Origin: GBS-DC sp037442365
Lineage (GTDB): Bacteria > Armatimonadota > Fimbriimonadia > Fimbriimonadales > GBS-DC
Length of the DNA: 12,367 nt
NCBI GenBank assembly: GCA_037442365.1
Contig: JBBIQK010000066.1
Coordinates: 1-12,367, forward strand
Direction of reading: 5' to 3'
Positions 6,670 through 12,367 of the stretch are shown one piece after another (the stretch's first letter is position 1; each line of letters opens with the position of its first letter). The notes under the pieces were generated by a model. That model saw only the letters and a program-made list of their open reading frames with translations, made no database searches and had not been told where the DNA came from. A program made the translations under genes and the position numbers.

Positions 6670-6706
6670 GTTGCAGTCTCCATCTGCCCAAGGTGGCGGA
6701 CGCAAC
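6670..6706 (-). repeat. Degenerate CRISPR repeat on the leader side
   Basis: Exactly 37 bp, ungapped, identical to the array repeat at 26 of 37 positions, including GTT and CA near one end and GCAAC at the other. In minus orientation the stem is partly kept (TCCGCC with GGCAGA, one mismatch) and the handle matches at 7 of 11. It is 27 bp from the first intact repeat, shorter than any spacer in the array. Confidence 0.65.
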
Positions 6707-6729
6707 GGCGCGCATTGAACTTACGCCTG

Positions 6730-6774
6730 GGCGCGTACCTCTGCCGTGAGTATACCCCACTTGGGGTACGCGCC
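6730..6774. repeat. Inverted repeat with nested alternative hairpin in the leader
   Basis: GGCGCGTACC (6730-6739) and its exact reverse complement (6765-6774) enclose 25 bp. Inside, TACCCC (6753-6758) and GGGGTA (6763-6768) form a second stem that shares bases with the outer right arm, so the two folds exclude each other. No T-run follows, so a simple rho-independent terminator is not indicated. It lies just downstream of the cas2 stop. Confidence 0.55.
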
Positions 6775-6789
6775 GAATCGTTAGCCATG

Positions 6790-7086
6790 CTAAACAACTA
6801 GCGGCGCGTCGAAGTCCTCGTAGTGATCCAGCCCGTAGACCTCGACCCACTTTTCCCGGTCGCCGGGCAATCGGTAGAAGCGTAGGCTGTCTTTCTGGGG
6901 GTCGATAATCTTGAGAAGACGCTGTTTGAGTTTTTCCAGGAGCGTCTCGGTCAGTCGGCACTCGAAGACCGACTTCTGGACGCGCTGTCCGTAGGCTTCG
7001 CAGGCTTTGGCGACTTTGCGCAGGCGCTTTTGACCTGCCGGGTCGCTCGTGTTGACATCATAGGTAATCAGGATGTTCATTCGCAT
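6790..7086 (-). CDS. cas2: CRISPR-associated endoribonuclease-fold protein Cas2
   Basis: A 98-residue Cas2, the dimeric ferredoxin-fold subunit that bridges two Cas1 dimers in the spacer-integration complex. It opens MRMNILITYDVNTSDPAGQKR, with the conserved aspartate of the YDV strand at residue 10, and continues RLRKVAKACEAYGQRVQKSVFEC, a hallmark of the family. The C-terminal GLDHYEDFDAPLVV is typical of I-C Cas2. The ATG at 7086 is preferred because GGAGG lies 7 nt upstream; a second ATG at 7080 also fits the family N-terminus. It is separated from cas1 by 80 nt, the only sizeable gap in the operon. The leader begins at its stop codon. Confidence 0.93.
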   Translation of the reverse strand: MRMNILITYDVNTSDPAGQKRLRKVAKACEAYGQRVQKSVFECRLTETLLEKLKQRLLKIIDPQKDSLRFYRLPGDREKWVEVYGLDHYEDFDAPLVV

Positions 7087-7166
7087 CAGTTTGCCTCCTG
7101 ATAGGCTTTTCCCCTTATGGGGAGTCCGATTGTCAAGGTACTGCGCATCACCGCGCCGCTGGCGGC
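7087..7166 (-). other. 80-nt cas1-cas2 intergenic gap with small hairpin
   Basis: It contains the short palindrome CCCCTTATGGGG (7111-7122) and a GC dyad (7155-7166) straight after the cas1 stop. No T-run and no credible -35/-10 pair are visible. A processing or mild attenuation site is possible but unproven. Confidence 0.35.
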
Positions 7167-8195
7167 TTATCGGATGGTAAAGGGCGGGTAGTTCAGGATG
7201 TCGCCGCGCAGGTATCGCGCCAGCAGACGCGCCTGAATATGGGGAACCAGCCCCCACGGGATCCGCGTTTGCAGGACGGGGTGCTGCACGGGTTCCTGTT
7301 TGCGTTTCTGGTAGGCGACCAGCAGTTCGCGCCGTCCCTGTTCGTTGAGCAGCACTGCGCCGCCGGGGCGTTCTTCGAAATGGTCGGGCGTGAGTTGCTG
7401 CAGGTTGACGAGGCTCAGCGCGAATCGGTCGGCAAGCGCGGGGCGAAGTTCTTCCATCAGGTCGAGCGCCAGCGCGGGGCGTCCGGGGCGCAGGGCGTGT
7501 AGGTAGCCGACCTGCGGATCGAGTCCGACACCTTCAAGCGCGCTGACATAGTCGCTGGTCAGCAGGGCATACACGAAGGAGAGCAGGGCGTTGAATCGGT
7601 CGCGAGGTGGGCGACGCGTGCGGTTGAGGAATCGGAACGAGTCGCGCTGGGCGGTGATGAGCGCGTCCAGCGACTGGAAGTAGACTTTCGAGGCGTAGCC
7701 CTCCACGCCGCGGATGGCGTCGAGGTCGGGCGCGGCGCGCAGCTGCTGGAGGTAGCTTTTCAGGTGCGCGACGGATTCGGTCAGTGTCGGGTTGTCGGGC
7801 ATGCGGTCGCGGATTGCCCGCTGTAGCACCTGAATCTGGTTCTGGAGTTTGCCTTCCACAAAAGTCTGCGCCAGCAGGCGCACGGTGTCGGGCGTATCCA
7901 GTGCGGTGTGCTGGGCGCGGCGCAGCAGCACATTGCCCGACACGCGCCCCTCGACTCGCGCGCGGAATCGTCCCGATGCATCGAGCCATACCAACGCGCG
8001 TCCCTCCTCTGCGCAACGATGCATCAGGGGCGGACTGACCATAATGTTGCCCAGCATTACAATCCCCTGAAGATGGTGCAGGGGCACGCGCTTGATTTCG
8101 GCGTCCTCGTGAACCACCACGACCGCCTCGTTCTCCAGGCGCAGGTACACGCCCTCCAGCGTCACATAGAGCGTGTTGAGCAAGTGATAGGTCAT
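7167..8195 (-). CDS. cas1: CRISPR-associated integrase Cas1
   Basis: A 342-residue Cas1, the metal-dependent integrase that inserts new spacers together with Cas2. The N-terminal beta domain (LNTLYVTLEGVYLRLENE, then HLQGIVMLGN) leads into the helical catalytic domain: E165 in RGVEGYASKVYF, H233 in VGYLHALRPGRP, and D245/E248 in LDLMEELRP. The length equals that of typical I-C Cas1. The ATG at 8195 overlaps the cas4 stop by ATGA and has GGAGG 7 nt upstream; the longer frame to 8273 would lie within cas4. The coupling to cas4 fits a Cas4-Cas1 complex that selects PAM-containing prespacers. Confidence 0.96.
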   Translation of the reverse strand: MTYHLLNTLYVTLEGVYLRLENEAVVVVHEDAEIKRVPLHHLQGIVMLGNIMVSPPLMHRCAEEGRALVWLDASGRFRARVEGRVSGNVLLRRAQHTALDTPDTVRLLAQTFVEGKLQNQIQVLQRAIRDRMPDNPTLTESVAHLKSYLQQLRAAPDLDAIRGVEGYASKVYFQSLDALITAQRDSFRFLNRTRRPPRDRFNALLSFVYALLTSDYVSALEGVGLDPQVGYLHALRPGRPALALDLMEELRPALADRFALSLVNLQQLTPDHFEERPGGAVLLNEQGRRELLVAYQKRKQEPVQHPVLQTRIPWGLVPHIQARLLARYLRGDILNYPPFTIR

Positions 8196-8812
8196 CGGGA
8201 CGCCTCCTGTTCGTGTTGCAATCGGGCGATGGCGTCGGGCATGCAAAGCCGTATCAGGGAACAGTCGGGGCATCGCGCGTCGTTGACGGGCGGGGGCGTG
8301 CGCCCCGACAGGAGCATCTGGCGCGTCTGATGGATAATTTGCTCTGTGAGCTGGCGCAGCGGGTCATCGAAGACGACCTCGCGTCGGCGACGACTGGCGT
8401 GATAGTAGATGGCGCCGCGCGGCGCGCCCACGCCGAGCATCTCCTCCAGGCACATCGCCTGCGCGCACAGCTGCACATCGTCGTGGTATTTGACCTTGCG
8501 TTTGCCCGATTTGTACTCGATGGGATAGGGCGTCCCGTCGGGTAGGAAGCCGACCACATCGGCGCGCCCGACCAGCCCCCAGCGGACGCTCCAGAGGGGC
8601 AGCGCATACTCCAGGCGTAGAGTCCCATCCCACTCGCTTGCGACCTGATCCACGCGCTCGTGGAGCGCCGTGCCATGCAGGGTGTACACATTCTCCTCGT
8701 AGACCTGCTCTAGATGGATCAGCGCGCACTGGCGCGGGCAGTAGGCGTAGTGTTCGAGGGCGGAGATGGGCACAATCTCCGCCTCGTCCCACACGTTCAG
8801 CAGGTCTTCCAC
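8192..8812 (-). CDS. cas4: CRISPR-associated exonuclease Cas4 (Fe-S, RecB-like)
   Basis: A 206-residue Cas4, which trims prespacers and sets PAM and orientation together with Cas1. RecB-type nuclease residues are visible: H51 in GTALHERVD, D85 in GRADVVGF, and E99 and K101 in EYKSGK. Cysteines that would ligate a [4Fe-4S] cluster are C25 (or C29) in YCPRQC and C181, C184 and C190 near the C-terminus. The start is GTG at 8812 with AAGGAGG 7 nt upstream; that Shine-Dalgarno sequence overlaps the cas7 TAA stop, and the gap to cas7 is 12 nt. The end overlaps cas1 by ATGA. Confidence 0.95.
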   Translation of the reverse strand: MEDLLNVWDEAEIVPISALEHYAYCPRQCALIHLEQVYEENVYTLHGTALHERVDQVASEWDGTLRLEYALPLWSVRWGLVGRADVVGFLPDGTPYPIEYKSGKRKVKYHDDVQLCAQAMCLEEMLGVGAPRGAIYYHASRRRREVVFDDPLRQLTEQIIHQTRQMLLSGRTPPPVNDARCPDCSLIRLCMPDAIARLQHEQEASR

Positions 8813-8824
8813 GGCGCCGCCTCC

Positions 8825-9718
8825 TTACGGATACAGGGTGTGGAGCGCAACCCCTGCGGGCAGCGAGTCGGCGACGGTAACCGTATAGTGGCGGAACTCG
8901 CGTGCAGGGGTGGTGTTGCGCTGGACGCTAATCGTTTCGAACAGGGCGTGCGCAGGAGCGTTGCCGTAGGGCGAGTCGTGGGTGAACACATACAGCCCGC
9001 GCAGCGCCATCTCGCCGCGCGCCGCCGAGCGATCGTCCTCGAACATGCTCAGGATGGCTTCCCACAGCAGGCGTAGGTCGTCGCGCGAGACGCCCGTGAT
9101 TTTCGCCAGCGCGGGCGAGAAGAAGCCGTGCGCCCGATAGAGCGCGTAAGGCACAATCGGCTTGCGCCCCATCTCGGTCTCCTTGCTTTCGCCCTCTTTG
9201 GTGATGGCGACGCGCGTAATGGAGAGGTCCAGCGGCGCAATCGGGTCGATGGAGCGGGCGAAAGTGAGCTGCACGGGACCGCGCACCTGACCCGCGTTGT
9301 AGTCGCCTGTGGACAGCACGCCGCCGAACATGCGGATGTCGTAGTAGCGTTTGCAGAGTTCGGCGCGAATATCCGGGTTCGCCTTCTTTTTCTCCTTGCC
9401 AGCGCCCACGGCTTCGGCGGCTTTGCCAATCTTGGTGTTCAGGGCGACGCCGCTGTCGCGCACGAAGATGCCGTAGCCGCCCGTGTGCGCGTCCACATCG
9501 TCGTACTGGTCGCCGTAGCGCAGGTCGATGCCGTTGCGGATTTTGCGCTTGAGGCACACATCGGTCACAATCCCGTGCATCGTTTCGGGGTCAACGCGCG
9601 GCAGGTTGCCCGCGTCGGGGTCGCCGTTCGGGTTGCCGTCGCGCACATCGAACAAAATCACGAAGTCGTGTCGGACTTCGGGGTTGCAGTAAGGCGCATT
9701 CGCATCAAGCGTTTTCAT
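8825..9718 (-). CDS. cas7c: Type I-C Cascade backbone protein Cas7 (Csd2)
   Basis: A 297-residue Cas7c, the RAMP-fold subunit that polymerises along the crRNA spacer. The diagnostic N-terminal segment FVILFDVRDGNPNGDPDAGN is at about residues 19-38, followed by VDPETMHGIVTDVCLKRKIRN. Later come MFGGVLSTGDYNAGQVRGPVQ and the Csd2-typical TEMGRKPIVPYALYRAHGFF. Length is normal for the family. ATG at 9718 is chosen because GGAGG, inside the last codons of cas11, lies 9 nt upstream. An ATG two codons earlier (9724) has only 3 nt spacing. The coding region overlaps cas11 by 14 nt. Confidence 0.95.
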   Translation of the reverse strand: MKTLDANAPYCNPEVRHDFVILFDVRDGNPNGDPDAGNLPRVDPETMHGIVTDVCLKRKIRNGIDLRYGDQYDDVDAHTGGYGIFVRDSGVALNTKIGKAAEAVGAGKEKKKANPDIRAELCKRYYDIRMFGGVLSTGDYNAGQVRGPVQLTFARSIDPIAPLDLSITRVAITKEGESKETEMGRKPIVPYALYRAHGFFSPALAKITGVSRDDLRLLWEAILSMFEDDRSAARGEMALRGLYVFTHDSPYGNAPAHALFETISVQRNTTPAREFRHYTVTVADSLPAGVALHTLYP

Positions 9719-10130
9719 CTTCATTCACCTCCTCAATGGTCAGTTGGTCGCTGTCGGTTTCGCCCGTCGCCTCCTCGTCTGCGGCGCTGGACTTGAAAAA
9801 CTCGCGCCGCTGGTGGTAGTAGCCGAGCGCGAAAAGCCCCTGCTCGACGAGGGTGAGCGTGTTGGGGAATTGGTCGGGCATGGCGTCTTGCAGGGCGCGT
9901 TCGTAGTAGATTGCCAGCCCCTCGCGGTCGCGACGCAGTTTGCTCAGGTGGGGCTGGGTCATGCGCAGCAGCACGCCGAACACGCTCGCAGGCGTGGTGG
10001 ACGCGCTGCCGTAGTAGCGGTCGGTCAGGGTGGAAACGCCTATCGAGGCGTTCTGGATGCGTTCGATCACAGCCAGCAATCGCCCGCACTTGTAGGCGGG
10101 GTGGCTCTGAGTGTCGCTGGTTCGTTCCAT
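9705..10130 (-). CDS. cas11c: Stand-alone small subunit Cas11c (C-terminal part of Csd1/Cas8c)
   Basis: A 141-residue protein equivalent to the C-terminal helical domain of Cas8c/Csd1. The Csd1 signature is clear: PAYKCGRLLAVIERIQ (11-26), LTDRYYGSASTTPASVFGVL (35-54), a helix HLSKLRRD, and VEQGLFALGYYHQRREFF (95-112). A strongly acidic tail follows (about 118-141). In studied I-C systems this small subunit is translated from an internal start within cas8c. Here it has its own ATG at 10130 and its own Shine-Dalgarno sequence GGAGGTGA, which overlaps the cas8c stop codon. It is in a different frame from cas8c, 14 nt downstream. The open frame extends upstream to 10280, but that part is GC-biased out-of-frame cas8 sequence. 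Confidence 0.9.
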   Translation of the reverse strand: MERTSDTQSHPAYKCGRLLAVIERIQNASIGVSTLTDRYYGSASTTPASVFGVLLRMTQPHLSKLRRDREGLAIYYERALQDAMPDQFPNTLTLVEQGLFALGYYHQRREFFKSSAADEEATGETDSDQLTIEEVNEDENA

Positions 10131-10144
10131 GCGGGTTTCACCTC

Positions 10145-11404
10145 CTACGGATAGTTGTGTGAGCGTAGCGCCGCCTGAATGAGGCGGGCGCGGTTTTCGG
10201 TGACTTTCTGCTCCGCGCGGTTGCGCTGGATGGCGAGTTGCAGCAGGTACATCGGCAGGGGCGCGCCCGTGAGCGCACACCGAATAAGGGTTTCAGGCAC
10301 ATGGGCGGAGATGTCTTTGGCTTCACGGTAGAGGGCGCGCGCCAGCGCGAACACGCCGACCGGTTTATCGTCCTCGTGCAGTTGCAGTCGCTCGAACCAT
10401 CGGGCGAGGTTGCGCTGCACATCGGGCAGGGTCAGCTCGAGGTAGCTGCGCACGACCACGCGCGCGCTGTTGGCGGAGAGGGCGAGGGCGTAGAACTCGT
10501 TGGCGTTCACGGGAGGCGACGCGCCGCCCTGCGCCACGCTCTGCAGCAACGCCTTCACATCGTTCGGGTCGGGCTGCTCCAGAAACCGCGTGATGTCGAA
10601 CTCGACTGGCTCGCGCGTCCAGAAGCAGTAGGCGATTTGCCCCACGCGCAGACGCGTGCGACTATCCTGCAACAGTTCATTCAGCGCGTGGAGCATCTGC
10701 TCCGAGCAGTCGAGGCAAATGGGCGCGAGGTCTCCCGCCTCCAGCCCATACGACAGGAATGCGTCCGCGTTTGCCGAGACGAGCGCCATGCCCGTCGGCT
10801 GCCCGCCCGGGATGCCCTTGACGCCCAGATAGTGCGCGCGCACGATGGGCTTCGGTTGATTACAGACCAGGCAGAACGCCGAGGCGCCCGTAATCCCGTA
10901 GGTGCTGGAGGCGTAGTCGCGCCAGAACTGTTGCACCTGGGGCAGGTCAATCAGCAGCCGCCCATTCACCCGAAACGCGATGGTATGCTCTGGCTCGTAG
11001 TCGCTGCTCGGTGTGAACTGCGTGAAATGACGCTGGTAAAATGCGTGGACGGCGCCAGTCTCCGGGAGATTCAGCGTTTGATGGCATGCTTCGACGAGTT
11101 TCCTGAATGAGTACAGTTTCTGTTGCGCCTTTTGAGGCTTGCCTTTCGAGCCGATGCCCAGCACATAGCCGCCGTTGTCGCAAAACAGCAGGGGGCGGAT
11201 GTCGCTGGTGCGCAGCATGCCGAGCGTGGGTGCAGGTTGGCGTTTGCCGCGCTTGTTTTTACCGCTGCCTGTGCGCCGATCGACCATCCCGACAGGCGCG
11301 CCGCAGGGTTTTAACTCGATTATCCAGTCAATCGGCGTGGGCGCGTAGAGGCGCGGCGGCAGGCTCAGCCGCTGACTATACTCCACCAGTCGCTTGAGAA
11401 TCAC
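10145..11404 (-). CDS. cas8c: Type I-C Cascade large subunit Cas8c (Csd1), lacking the Cas11 domain
   Basis: A 419-residue large subunit that recognises the PAM and starts R-loop formation. The N-terminus MILKRLVEYSQRLSLPP and PIDWIIEL are classic Csd1. The central segment includes IAFRVNGRLLIDLP, then C178-X2-C181, the block VKGIPGGQPTGMALVSANADAFLSYG (196-220), and C230-X2-C233. The two CxxC pairs could bind zinc. The protein stops after NRARLIQAALRSHNYP, at the junction where fused Csd1 proteins (about 570-600 residues) continue into the small-subunit domain; with Cas11c the total is 560. The start is GTG at 11404 with GGAGG 8 nt upstream, overlapping the cas5 end by 29 nt. Confidence 0.93.
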   Translation of the reverse strand: MILKRLVEYSQRLSLPPRLYAPTPIDWIIELKPCGAPVGMVDRRTGSGKNKRGKRQPAPTLGMLRTSDIRPLLFCDNGGYVLGIGSKGKPQKAQQKLYSFRKLVEACHQTLNLPETGAVHAFYQRHFTQFTPSSDYEPEHTIAFRVNGRLLIDLPQVQQFWRDYASSTYGITGASAFCLVCNQPKPIVRAHYLGVKGIPGGQPTGMALVSANADAFLSYGLEAGDLAPICLDCSEQMLHALNELLQDSRTRLRVGQIAYCFWTREPVEFDITRFLEQPDPNDVKALLQSVAQGGASPPVNANEFYALALSANSARVVVRSYLELTLPDVQRNLARWFERLQLHEDDKPVGVFALARALYREAKDISAHVPETLIRCALTGAPLPMYLLQLAIQRNRAEQKVTENRARLIQAALRSHNYP

Positions 11405-12050
11405 TTGTCTTCACCTCCTCGTAGATGGATGAGGGCACTTCCAGCACCCCGTGGCGCAGGTAGGCATGGAAGAAGACGGGGTCGTACTTGCCGTTGTCTC
11501 GATAGCGCACCTCGCCGAGCATCTGCCCCAGGTCGTCGCTCCAGTCGATGGGCTTATCTCCGTCGGTAGTCGGGGCGAAGAACGCGCTGAACTCGCGACA
11601 GCCGAGATAGGGCTGCATGTGGCACTTGCCGCGTTCCACGCGCCGACGGAACTGGTCTTTGTAGGCGGCGATGTCTTTGTTCGCGTGGTCTTTGAGAACC
11701 ATCTCCGCGACAATCACATACGCCACATCGCGCAAGGCGAGCGTGTGGCGCTGGGCGCGCTCCTCGTCGGCAAAAAAGGGCTGCGGCGACCGCACAGGGA
11801 TTATCTTGCTCACCTCGTTGCGCATCAGGGAGATATGGCGCAGTGGCTTCAGCACCCAGATTTCGCGCACGCGCCAGTGGAACTCGGGCTTCCAGAAGAT
11901 CGATTCGAGGACTCCCCGCGCGGCGGAAGGGGTCATCACCGGGTACGACACACGCTCGACCTTCGTCTCCGGGCGCGTGAAGCAGGCGTACTCGCCCCAC
12001 ACCTTCACGCGCAACCTCCCATTCTGATTGAACTGATTGCGTACCTGCAT
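11376..12050 (-). CDS. cas5c: Type I-C Cas5 (Cas5c/Cas5d), predicted pre-crRNA processing subunit
   Basis: A 224-residue Cas5c, normally both the crRNA 5'-handle-binding subunit of Cascade and, in I-C, the repeat endoribonuclease that replaces Cas6. Diagnostic blocks are VWGEYACFTRPETKVERVSYPV (17-38), TPSAARGVLESIFWKP (40-54), the RRNE-type MRNEVSKI (76-83), and QPYLGCREFSAFF (146-158). The ATG at 12050 follows AAGGAGG at 5 nt; an upstream ATG at 12074 lies at the probable transcription start and lacks a Shine-Dalgarno sequence. It is the first gene of the operon and overlaps cas8c. By-eye alignment puts Phe52 where the studied Bacillus halodurans enzyme has catalytic Tyr46, and the Lys-His pair is not preserved, so the cleavage chemistry may differ. 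Confidence 0.93.
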   Translation of the reverse strand: MQVRNQFNQNGRLRVKVWGEYACFTRPETKVERVSYPVMTPSAARGVLESIFWKPEFHWRVREIWVLKPLRHISLMRNEVSKIIPVRSPQPFFADEERAQRHTLALRDVAYVIVAEMVLKDHANKDIAAYKDQFRRRVERGKCHMQPYLGCREFSAFFAPTTDGDKPIDWSDDLGQMLGEVRYRDNGKYDPVFFHAYLRHGVLEVPSSIYEEVKTSDSQATGGV

Positions 12051-12064
12051 CAGCACCTCCTTGA

Positions 12065-12105
12065 ATGTATACATCAGTGTACCATGTGCGTTTCCGTAAA
12101 GTCAA
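12065..12105 (-). promoter_or_regulatory. Promoter of the cas5-8-11-7-4-1-2 operon with palindromic candidate operator
   Basis: On the minus strand -35 TTGACT (12100-12105) is followed by an 18-bp spacer and the extended -10 TGG TACACT (12076-12081). The transcription start would fall near 12069. A perfect 10-bp palindrome ATGTATACAT (12065-12074) covers that start and could bind a regulator. The short leader then carries AAGGAGG before the cas5 ATG. Confidence 0.6.
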
Positions 12106-12367
12106 GGGGTATTAGACATTTTGAGGGAACTGCTGGATTGTTAAGTGCCTTTGCGCGAAAATTGCGACATGCGCGCGCAGCGCCGTCTTTATGGAGTGCG
12201 GAAGCGGAGCTTCCGCGAGGCTGAAGCTCCCGCTTCAGCACTGATGTTTGGCATTTCCGTCAGGCGTGAACATACGCCGCGAACCCCAAAACCCACCCGA
12301 AAGTCCGCACAAAACGCCCCATAAAACCCCACAAACACCCCCAATCACCACCAAACCCTCACCAACG
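12106..12367. other. Gene-free right end with tandem hairpins and an A/C-rich terminus
   Basis: I see no credible coding sequence. It contains the hairpin pair at 12195-12242. From 12281 to the edge the plus strand is 77 of 87 bases A or C, a composition unlike the rest of the window. Confidence 0.5.
12195..12242. repeat. Tandem hairpin element
   Basis: GCGGAAGC/GCTTCCGC with a 3-nt loop (12198-12216) and GCTGAAGC/GCTTCAGC with a 4-nt loop (12220-12239), both with 8-bp perfect arms, enclosed by AGTGC and GCACT. The layout resembles a REP/BIME-type intergenic repeat or a bidirectional terminator; no T-run follows on either side. Confidence 0.6.

Larger units (their letters stand above)
6643..6789 (-). 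promoter_or_regulatory. Presumed CRISPR leader between cas2 and the array
   Basis: This is the gene-free stretch upstream (minus sense) of the first intact repeat. It is placed as leader because repeat polarity and cas2 adjacency both put the leader-proximal end here. It holds a decayed repeat (6670-6706), a 10-bp inverted repeat (6730-6739 / 6765-6774), a competing 6-bp hairpin (6753-6758 / 6763-6768) and a TATACT box (6749-6754) that could be the array -10, though no good -35 lies 16-18 bp upstream. It is not A/T-rich as many leaders are. Confidence 0.55.

Noticed and set aside
5818..6801. Several plus-strand frames through the array
   Set aside because: They translate the repeat over and over (for example a recurring FNPHPPVGAGAT), the usual false gene call in CRISPR arrays.
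7087..7166. TTGACA in the cas1-cas2 gap as a cas2 promoter
   Set aside because: No -10-like hexamer lies 15-19 bp downstream; cas2 has a good Shine-Dalgarno sequence and is probably co-transcribed.
10131..10280. Upstream extension of the cas11 frame, and a fused cas8-cas11 explanation by stop-codon read-through
   Set aside because: The extension is out-of-frame cas8 sequence. cas11 is in a different frame from cas8, so read-through could not join them, and a strong Shine-Dalgarno sequence precedes the cas11 ATG.
10238..11110. 290-codon plus-strand frame opposite cas8c
   Set aside because: Shadow of the Csd1 coding frame; no ribosome-binding site or recognisable domain.
1..12367. tRNA, rRNA or riboswitch genes
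   Set aside because: No cloverleaf, rRNA segment or known aptamer core was seen on either strand.

Overview
The window is GC-rich and gene-dense. It carries a complete type I-C CRISPR-Cas locus (about 3.58-12.11 kb) next to a short stretch of housekeeping and accessory genes (1-3.58 kb). The host is a bacterium. Four genes (accB, the DUF433 gene, the small membrane-protein gene and cas3) have a TAnnnT-type -10 box 6-7 nt upstream of the start codon and no Shine-Dalgarno sequence, which points to leaderless transcripts. That trait, the GC content and the gene types would fit an uncultivated lineage such as Armatimonadota, or Deinococcota or Chloroflexota. I hold the assignment only weakly, because no marker gene is present.

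Left region (minus strand unless stated). A biotin carboxyl carrier gene (accB, 1544-1969) overlaps a homoserine dehydrogenase gene (hom) by ATGA; the hom frame runs off the left edge through a low-complexity tail. Next comes a two-gene cassette, a MerR/DUF433 protein followed by a DUF5615 PIN-like protein (2055-3112). It resembles a toxin-antitoxin pair and is bracketed by 50-bp direct repeats that differ at one base. The right repeat copy holds the promoter and first codons of a small membrane-protein gene on the plus strand (3157-3576). The left copy holds a broken duplicate of that same 5' end.

CRISPR-Cas region (all minus strand, read from high to low coordinate). An extended -10 promoter at about 12.1 kb drives cas5c, cas8c, cas11c, cas7c, cas4, cas1 and cas2. 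Consecutive genes overlap or lie within 14 nt, except for an 80-nt cas1-cas2 gap. A leader of about 145 bp and an array of 12 identical 37-bp repeats follow, and cas3 begins immediately after the array. Repeat polarity (3' end AGGATTGAAAC in the minus orientation) shows the array is transcribed with the operon. The adaptation genes (cas4/1/2), the effector genes (cas5/8/11/7) and the nuclease-helicase (cas3) are all full length, so the system looks intact.

The most unusual points are these. (i) The small subunit Cas11c is a separate gene with its own ribosome-binding site, in a different frame from cas8c. In studied I-C systems it is made by internal initiation inside cas8c. (ii) The decayed terminal repeat touches the cas3 start codon and supplies what look like the -35 and -10 elements of the cas3 promoter. 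(iii) A second decayed repeat (26 of 37 bases) lies on the leader side of the array. (iv) By eye, Cas5c lacks the tyrosine and Lys-His residues reported as catalytic in a studied homologue. (v) Both window ends show an outward-facing A/C bias that may be a contig-end artefact.
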